Below the pieces are notes generated by a model that worked only from the letters and a program-made list of their open reading frames with translations, made no database searches and was not told the DNA's origin. The position numbers and the translations under genes are program-made. Shown piece after piece: positions 6,243 to 10,324 of a stretch of 10,324 bases of DNA. Origin of the DNA: Bacillota bacterium (GTDB taxonomy: Bacteria > Bacillota > Clostridia > Lachnospirales > Lachnospiraceae); NCBI GenBank assembly GCA_023436765.1, contig JAEZHX010000162.1:1-10324 (forward strand), given 5' to 3'. Positions within the stretch are counted from its first letter, which is position 1; each line of letters begins with the position of its first letter.

Positions 6243-7568
6243 GATGAGGCTTTAATAAAGAGGATACTTCCGCACAGTGCAGAGGCAGAACAATCCGTAA
6301 TCGGCTCAATGATTATGGATCGGGATGCTATTGTTGCTGCAGCGGAGATCATTAATAGCTCGGATTTTTATGAGCAGCAGTACAGCATACTGTTTGATAC
6401 CATGCAGGAGCTGTATAACGAAGGAAAGCCGGTGGATCTGGTAACCCTTCAGAACCGTCTGAAGGAGAAGGATGTTCCTCAACAGGTCTGCAGTCTCGAG
6501 TTTATTAGGGATCTGGTAACGGCAGTTCCCACCTCGGCTAATGTGAAATATTACGCTCAGATCGTCAAGGATAAAGCAGTGCTTCGCAGACTGATCAAGG
6601 TTTCCGAGGAAACAGCCAATGACTGCTATCTGGATAAGGAAAAGCTTGATATCATCCTGGAGAAGACGGAAAAGCAGGTATTTGATATCGTACAGAACCG
6701 GGGGACGAAGGAATTTACGGATATCAAGGAAGTGGTGCTCCGTTCCATTGACAGCATTGAAGCGGCCTCAAGGAATCATGGAAGTGTTACCGGTGTAGCA
6801 ACCGGCTTCTATGATCTGGATTATAAGACTGCCGGATTACAACCCTCCGATCTGATCCTGATTGCTGCCAGACCCTCCATGGGTAAGACGGCCTTCGCAC
6901 TGAATATTGCGGAATATGTTGCTTTGAAGTCCAATGTAACCACAGCCGTCTTCAGCTTGGAAATGTCCCAGGACCAGTTGGTCAAGCGTATCCTGGCGAT
7001 GAACTCCAGGGTGGATTCTCAGAATATCCGTACCGGTAATCTGTCGGCCGATGAGTGGGCAAGTCTGATGGAAAGTGCCAGAATTATCGGTAATTCCAGT
7101 CTGATCATAGATGATACTTCCGCTATCTCCGTAAGCGAATTACGGTCGAAGTGCAGAAAGCTGAAGCTGGAAAAGAACTTGGGATTAATCATAATTGACT
7201 ACCTGCAGCTGATGAGCGGCAGCAAACGCTCGGAATCCCGTCAGCAGGAGATCTCGGAGATCTCAAGATCCCTAAAATCCCTGGCAAGGGAAATCAATGT
7301 ACCGGTGATTGCGTTATCTCAGCTGAGCCGTGCCGTGGAACAGAGGCCCGACAAACGACCGATGCTTTCGGATTTAAGAGAGTCCGGAGCCATCGAGCAG
7401 GATGCCGACGTAGTAATGTTCATCTACCGTGATGATTACTATAACCATGACACAGAAGAACCGGGAGTATCTGAAATCATCATCGGTAAACAGAGAAATG
7501 GTCCGGTAGGAACCGTTAAATTGGCTTGGCAGTCTCAATATACTAAATTTGCGAACTTAGAGAGATAA
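6240..7568 (+). CDS. dnaB: Replicative DNA helicase DnaB
   Basis: DnaB is the hexameric 5'-3' helicase that unwinds DNA at the replication fork and binds primase (it is called DnaC in Bacillus subtilis). From ATG 6240 it has 442 residues, the normal length. The N-terminal domain (about 1-115) opens with HSAEAEQSVIGSM, a family signature. After the linker helix comes the RecA-like motor (about 170-442), with Walker A ARPSMGKT (210-217, K216), FSLEMS just after, Walker B LIIIDYLQLM (D320), ALSQLSRAVEQRPDKRP and SDLRESGAIEQDAD, and the C-terminal KQRNGPVG with the probable arginine finger R419. All catalytic parts are present, and no intein interrupts the Walker A region, a common site of them. 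It starts 151 bases after rplI; I see no promoter or terminator in that spacer, so it is probably cotranscribed with gdpP and rplI. Confidence 0.97.
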   Translation: MDEALIKRILPHSAEAEQSVIGSMIMDRDAIVAAAEIINSSDFYEQQYSILFDTMQELYNEGKPVDLVTLQNRLKEKDVPQQVCSLEFIRDLVTAVPTSANVKYYAQIVKDKAVLRRLIKVSEETANDCYLDKEKLDIILEKTEKQVFDIVQNRGTKEFTDIKEVVLRSIDSIEAASRNHGSVTGVATGFYDLDYKTAGLQPSDLILIAARPSMGKTAFALNIAEYVALKSNVTTAVFSLEMSQDQLVKRILAMNSRVDSQNIRTGNLSADEWASLMESARIIGNSSLIIDDTSAISVSELRSKCRKLKLEKNLGLIIIDYLQLMSGSKRSESRQQEISEISRSLKSLAREINVPVIALSQLSRAVEQRPDKRPMLSDLRESGAIEQDADVVMFIYRDDYYNHDTEEPGVSEIIIGKQRNGPVGTVKLAWQSQYTKFANLER

Positions 7569-7573
7569 AAAAG

Positions 7574-8848
7574 ATGAAACTGAATAAAGCAAAAATTACT
7601 TATTTTGGACTTCCGCGGAGCGTATATATCATATTTATTGCCCGCGTAGTGAATTCCATGGGAAACTTTGTTTTCCCCTTTATGACATTGTTACTAACCC
7701 AGAAGGGCGGTATGCAGGAGCAGGAGGTAGGAAAATTCCTACTAATGGGCTCCCTTCTGCAGTTACCGGGCTCTTTGATTGGGGGTAAACTGACGGACCT
7801 GATGGGAAGAAAGAAGATCATGATCCTGTTCATGGGACTTGCTGCCTTCTGCTACCTTCCCAGTGCTTTATTCATAGACAATCCGGAAACCTTTCATTAT
7901 GTGCCGTATCTGCTGATTCTGTCTTCCTTCTTTGGAAGTGTTGCGCATCCGGCCAGCGGAGCCATGATGAATGATCTTACAGTGCCGGAGAACCGTCAGG
8001 CAGCATTTTCTCTATTATATATGGGTATGAACGCCGGTACGGCGATCGGTTCTGTTGTTGCAGGCCTCCTGTTCCGAAAGTATATGAAGCTCCTGTTCCT
8101 CGGAGATGCTATCACAACTCTGATATCAATCCTTCTTCTGGCAAAGTTTGTTAAAGAAACGAAGCCTACGAAGGAAGAGTTCAATAAGATAAAGGATGAA
8201 CGAGTCGGTGAAAAGGCAGAGACAGGCGGGCTATTGGCAGCTCTATTACATAGGCCGGCACTTTTGATTTTTGCAGTACTCGATACAATCTATTCCTTCA
8301 TCTATGCACAAACCAATTTCAGCTTGCCACTGAAAGCTAATGCTGTCTTTGGAGAGGTCCTGGGACCGAGCTATTATGGAACCCTCAATATGGTCAATTG
8401 TCTGGAGGTTATCTTTTTTACAACAATAATAACCTTAATTACCAGAAAGATACGGGCGATTTATAATGTATCCATCGCGGGTCTCTTCTATGCAATAGGC
8501 TTCGGTATGTTGTTTTTTGTGGATAGCTTCTGGTTGTTCGCAATCTCAACAATCATATGGACCGTCGGAGAGATTATTACGGCGACAAATATCGGTGTAT
8601 ATATTGCAGATCATACACCAATCACTCATCGGGGCAGATTTAATTCCATTATTAGTATCATTTCCAGCACAGGCGGCTCCATTTCTCCTTATTTTACGGG
8701 TAAATTCATCCAAAAGTATGGTGTTAACAATGTATGGCCGTTTATGTTCCTACTGGCTGTGGCAGCTTCCTTCCTCATGTTTCTGCTTGGAACTCGTGAA
8801 AAAGTTAGGAAGAGGAGCTTATCATCAGCAGTCGGCCAGGGTGAATAA
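7574..8848 (+). CDS. Major facilitator superfamily transporter (12 TM, drug-efflux-like)
   Basis: This is an integral membrane secondary transporter of 424 residues, typical for a 12-helix MFS protein. The first helix carries R-V-V-N-S-M-G near 24-30, and loop 2-3 holds a clear motif A (GGKLTDLMGRKK, about 70-81), which marks the superfamily and is most regular in proton-driven drug exporters. The two six-helix halves are joined by a charged cytoplasmic loop (about 196-220, rich in K and E). The second half ends near 410, and a basic tail follows. The substrate cannot be told; similarity in outline to bacterial multidrug/YttB/MdtH-type exporters is only an impression. The start lies 5 bases after the dnaB stop with no strong Shine-Dalgarno sequence (only GAGAGAT overlapping the dnaB end), which suggests translational coupling to dnaB. 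A terminator follows 20 bases after the stop, making this the last gene of the cluster. Confidence 0.9.
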   Translation: MKLNKAKITYFGLPRSVYIIFIARVVNSMGNFVFPFMTLLLTQKGGMQEQEVGKFLLMGSLLQLPGSLIGGKLTDLMGRKKIMILFMGLAAFCYLPSALFIDNPETFHYVPYLLILSSFFGSVAHPASGAMMNDLTVPENRQAAFSLLYMGMNAGTAIGSVVAGLLFRKYMKLLFLGDAITTLISILLLAKFVKETKPTKEEFNKIKDERVGEKAETGGLLAALLHRPALLIFAVLDTIYSFIYAQTNFSLPLKANAVFGEVLGPSYYGTLNMVNCLEVIFFTTIITLITRKIRAIYNVSIAGLFYAIGFGMLFFVDSFWLFAISTIIWTVGEIITATNIGVYIADHTPITHRGRFNSIISIISSTGGSISPYFTGKFIQKYGVNNVWPFMFLLAVAASFLMFLLGTREKVRKRSLSSAVGQGE

Positions 8849-8868
8849 CAGAATATATGATTATGTTG

Positions 8869-8902
8869 AAAAGGGGAAACTTCTTTGAGGTTTCCCCTTT
8901 TT
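8869..8902 (+). terminator. Intrinsic terminator after the MFS gene
   Basis: A perfect 12-bp stem (AAAAGGGGAAAC 8869-8880 with GTTTCCCCTTTT 8890-8901), a 9-base loop and a run of five T (8898-8902) form a strong Rho-independent terminator. The matching A-run on the 5' side would let it work in both directions. Confidence 0.95.
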
Positions 8903-8939
8903 ATGTCGATAAGTTAAATGGGAATATGTGGTATTTGTA

Positions 8940-8967
8940 TTGCATTTGGTACTTGCTATGTTATAAT
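8940..8967 (+). promoter_or_regulatory. Sigma-A promoter with extended -10 for the MerR-like gene
   Basis: TTGCAT (8940-8945), a 16-base spacer and TATAAT (8962-8967) preceded by TG-T form a strong promoter. It lies 42 bases before the start of the next gene. I see no long dyad in the spacer of the kind that MerR metal regulators use, so classical MerR autoregulation is not evident. Confidence 0.8.
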
Positions 8968-9009
8968 GTAAAAAGTGGAAAATAATTACACATACAGGGA
9001 GGGCACTCA

Positions 9010-9765
9010 ATGGATGAAGTAAGATATATGATTTCAGAAGCCTCAAAAAGAGTGGAGGTGGAAGACCACGTACTGAGATATTGGGAGGAACAGCTTGCGC
9101 TTCCCATTGGAAGAAATGAAATGGGACACAGATATTATAAAGAGTCAGATATTGATCTGCTTAAGACGATAAAGCATTTAAAGGAACAGGGATTTCAGCT
9201 GAAAGCAGTTAAGATGCTGCTTCCCAATCTGCATAAACTGGAAGCCTTGGATAGCCAGACGATGATCAGGCTGAAGGATGAGATGAACGGTAAAGTATTT
9301 GAATTATGGGGAGAGAAGAATATCGTCGGAGTTGGGACAAGCATGGAGGGGACAGGAATGGAAGAAGCACAACAGGTAGACTTAAAATCAGAAGAAACAA
9401 ACAATGAGGAAATCAACACAGAGGGGACAAGCCTTATTACAAACGAGACGGAAAATGAGATAAAAGAACAATCCGGGGATAAGATGAGTCAGTTTAAGGC
9501 GATTATGAATCAGATTATCTTGTCGGCCCTGAAGGAGAACAACTCTACACTGACAGACGATATCAGCGGAAATGTGACGGAGAGTGTCATTAAGGAAATG
9601 AGTTTTCTGATGCGTCTACAGGAAGAGAAGGAGGAAGAGCGGTTTAAGAAATTTGACTTAACTCTAAGAGACTATCAGAAAAGCAGGATGATGGCAGCAG
9701 CCACACTGGATGGCAGGAAGCGGAACAAATCCAAGTTCAGGAAGAAGAGCAGGCTATATATATAA
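9010..9765 (+). CDS. MerR-type winged-helix protein with RacA-like layout
   Basis: The protein has 251 residues and a cytoplasmic outline. Residues of about 5-72 form a MerR-type winged helix-turn-helix with the family pattern VLRYWEEQL, the wing motif GHRYYKESDIDLLKTIKHL and a final GFQLKAVKMLL. No cysteine effector-binding domain follows. There is instead an acidic, Asn/Thr/Glu-rich linker (about 110-160), a helical segment (about 160-225) whose EEKEEERFKKFD stretch looks like a coiled coil, and a strongly basic tail (about 235-248, many K and R). Such a layout is known from RacA and related plasmid/phage MerR-like proteins with a C-terminal DUF3967-like coil, which act on DNA organisation rather than as classical regulators; I infer resemblance only. 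The start is secure: GGGAGGG (8997-9003) is 6 bases before ATG 9010. It has its own promoter and stands alone. Confidence 0.8.
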   Translation: MDEVRYMISEASKRVEVEDHVLRYWEEQLALPIGRNEMGHRYYKESDIDLLKTIKHLKEQGFQLKAVKMLLPNLHKLEALDSQTMIRLKDEMNGKVFELWGEKNIVGVGTSMEGTGMEEAQQVDLKSEETNNEEINTEGTSLITNETENEIKEQSGDKMSQFKAIMNQIILSALKENNSTLTDDISGNVTESVIKEMSFLMRLQEEKEEERFKKFDLTLRDYQKSRMMAAATLDGRKRNKSKFRKKSRLYI

Positions 9766-9810
9766 ATATGATTAGGGCGTCTAAAGCGCTTCATAAACTC
9801 TAGCTTCGTC

Positions 9811-9862
9811 AATTTGCACAATCGCTAACGATGTATAAATTATAGGAGGGCTTTTGCCCCCC
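9811..9862. repeat. Two adjacent hairpins downstream of the MerR-like gene
   Basis: The first hairpin pairs 9811-9824 with 9829-9841 around loop CTAA (11 Watson-Crick pairs, one G-U, one mismatch, one bulged A). The second pairs GGAGGGC (9845-9851) with GCCCCCC (9856-9862) around TTTT, with one A/C mismatch. Neither is followed by a T-run on the plus strand, so they are poor intrinsic terminators by themselves. They may be 3' processing or stability elements of the upstream mRNA, or a piece of a dispersed repeat. Confidence 0.5.
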
Positions 9863-9880
9863 AATCAAATACATAAACAC

Positions 9881-9940
9881 AAAAAGGAGCTGCTTCAAAA
9901 TTAAACCGTTAATAAGGGTTTAGCTTTGAAACAGATCCTT
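9881..9940 (-). terminator. Long inverted repeat acting as ferredoxin terminator
   Basis: Arms of 24 bases (9884-9907 and 9917-9940) match at 20 positions plus one G-U around a 9-base loop. Read on the minus strand, the hairpin starts 17 bases after the ferredoxin stop and ends in TTTTT (complement of 9881-9885), so it fits a Rho-independent terminator for that gene. On the plus strand it lacks a T-run, though it may still slow transcription from the MerR-like gene. The stem is unusually long for a plain terminator. Confidence 0.75.
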
Positions 9941-9956
9941 ATGTACTCGTTTGGAA

Positions 9957-10124
9957 CTATGCTGTAATCGCACCGGTAGGGCAGGTGGATTCGCAAGCAC
10001 CGCAATCGATGCAGGTGTCAGGATTTATTTCAAAATGACTTGCGCCTTCAGAAATAGAATCTGTCGGGCATTCGCCTGCACATGCGCCGCAGCTGATGCA
10101 TTCATCACTAATTGTATATGCCAT
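9957..10124 (-). CDS. Clostridial-type 2[4Fe-4S] ferredoxin
   Basis: This is a small soluble electron carrier with two [4Fe-4S] clusters, serving enzymes such as pyruvate:ferredoxin oxidoreductase and hydrogenase in anaerobes. The protein has 55 residues, the length of Clostridium pasteurianum-type ferredoxins. Both cluster motifs are complete: CISCGACAGECP (about 9-20) and CIDCGACESTCP (about 38-49), each CxxCxxCxxxCP with the fourth cysteine completing the partner cluster. The start is the ATG at 10124-10122, preceded by AAGGAGGG, a near-perfect ribosome binding site; an in-frame upstream ATG ten codons earlier would run through that site and is rejected. The gene has its own promoter and terminator and faces the MerR-like gene, so it is a single-gene unit. 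Its partner enzyme cannot be told from the window. Confidence 0.95.
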   Translation of the reverse strand: MAYTISDECISCGACAGECPTDSISEGASHFEINPDTCIDCGACESTCPTGAITA

Positions 10125-10157
10125 AGTTATTTCCCTCCTTTTCAAACAATCCATTAC

Positions 10158-10186
10158 ATTTTAATATAATAATAGCAATTATGCAA
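10158..10186 (-). promoter_or_regulatory. Sigma-A promoter of the ferredoxin gene
   Basis: Read on the minus strand, TTGCAT (complement of 10181-10186), a 17-base spacer and TAAAAT (complement of 10158-10163) lie about 34 bases before the ferredoxin start codon. The region is AT-rich around the -10 box, as expected for an active promoter. Confidence 0.7.
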
Positions 10187-10296
10187 GTGAAATCTGCATA
10201 TAATACATGACTTCCTGTGAAAGCGTCATACTTCTACATTATTTTAATGCAGCTACAGATACTTAATAATATGAAAAAGTTCACCGGTTTATACCC
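10187..10296. other. Intergenic stretch between divergent promoters
   Basis: AT-rich sequence with no reading frame I would call. It separates the leftward ferredoxin promoter from a rightward promoter at the window edge. No clear operator dyad is visible. Confidence 0.4.
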
Positions 10297-10324
10297 TTGA
10301 CGGAACCGAATTGTTGGCATATAA
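10297..10324 (+). promoter_or_regulatory. Near-consensus rightward promoter at the window edge
   Basis: TTGACG (10297-10302), a 17-base spacer and TATAA (10320-10324, cut by the window end) form a near-perfect sigma-A promoter. It probably drives a gene that begins outside the window. The last base of the -10 hexamer cannot be seen. Confidence 0.65.

Noticed and set aside
8517..8888. Plus-strand frame overlapping the end of the transporter gene
   Set aside because: It is out of frame with a clear MFS protein and runs into the terminator hairpin.
9951..10169. Plus-strand cysteine-rich frame opposite the ferredoxin
   Set aside because: Its cysteines are the mirror of the ferredoxin codons; the minus-strand protein has both complete cluster motifs and a strong ribosome binding site.

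Overview
The window looks like chromosomal DNA of a low-to-moderate GC Gram-positive anaerobe, most likely a clostridium of the Lachnospiraceae type. This is an inference from three things: strong purine-rich ribosome binding sites with sigma-A promoters (two of them extended -10 types), the gdpP-rplI-dnaB cluster that is conserved in Firmicutes, and a small clostridial-type 2[4Fe-4S] ferredoxin. All genes appear intact except the first, which is cut by the window edge. I see no rRNA, tRNA, CRISPR array, insertion sequence or phage gene.

Left region (1-3052): the end of an operon for catabolism of a four-carbon sugar acid. It holds the C-terminal part of a DUF1537 four-carbon acid-sugar kinase, a PdxA2-type 4-phosphate dehydrogenase that probably starts at a TTG codon, and a GntP-family permease, closed by a strong intrinsic terminator. 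The permease would import a tetronate such as D-threonate or D-erythronate, the kinase would phosphorylate it at O4, and the dehydrogenase would oxidise it with loss of CO2 to dihydroxyacetone phosphate, which enters glycolysis.

Middle region (3053-8902): an AT-rich intergenic stretch of about 390 bases ends in an extended -10 promoter and a structured leader. The cluster gdpP (c-di-AMP phosphodiesterase), rplI (ribosomal protein L9) and dnaB (replicative helicase) follows. A 12-TM major facilitator transporter begins 5 bases after dnaB, and a 12-bp-stem terminator ends the unit. The cluster joins second-messenger turnover, translation and replication, and the transporter seems to be a lineage-specific rider.

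Right region (8903-10324): a single-gene unit encodes a MerR-type DNA-binding protein with a RacA-like layout (N-terminal winged helix, charged linker, helical/coiled C-terminus, basic tail). It converges on a 55-residue ferredoxin gene on the minus strand. The 190 bases between them hold three consecutive hairpins, including a 24-bp imperfect inverted repeat that acts as a plausible terminator for the ferredoxin gene. The window ends inside a near-consensus rightward promoter for a gene outside it.

I found no convincing new multi-gene system. The points most worth a second look are the gdpP leader hairpin, the MerR/RacA-like protein, the hairpin cluster at 9811-9940, and the substrate of the sugar-acid operon.
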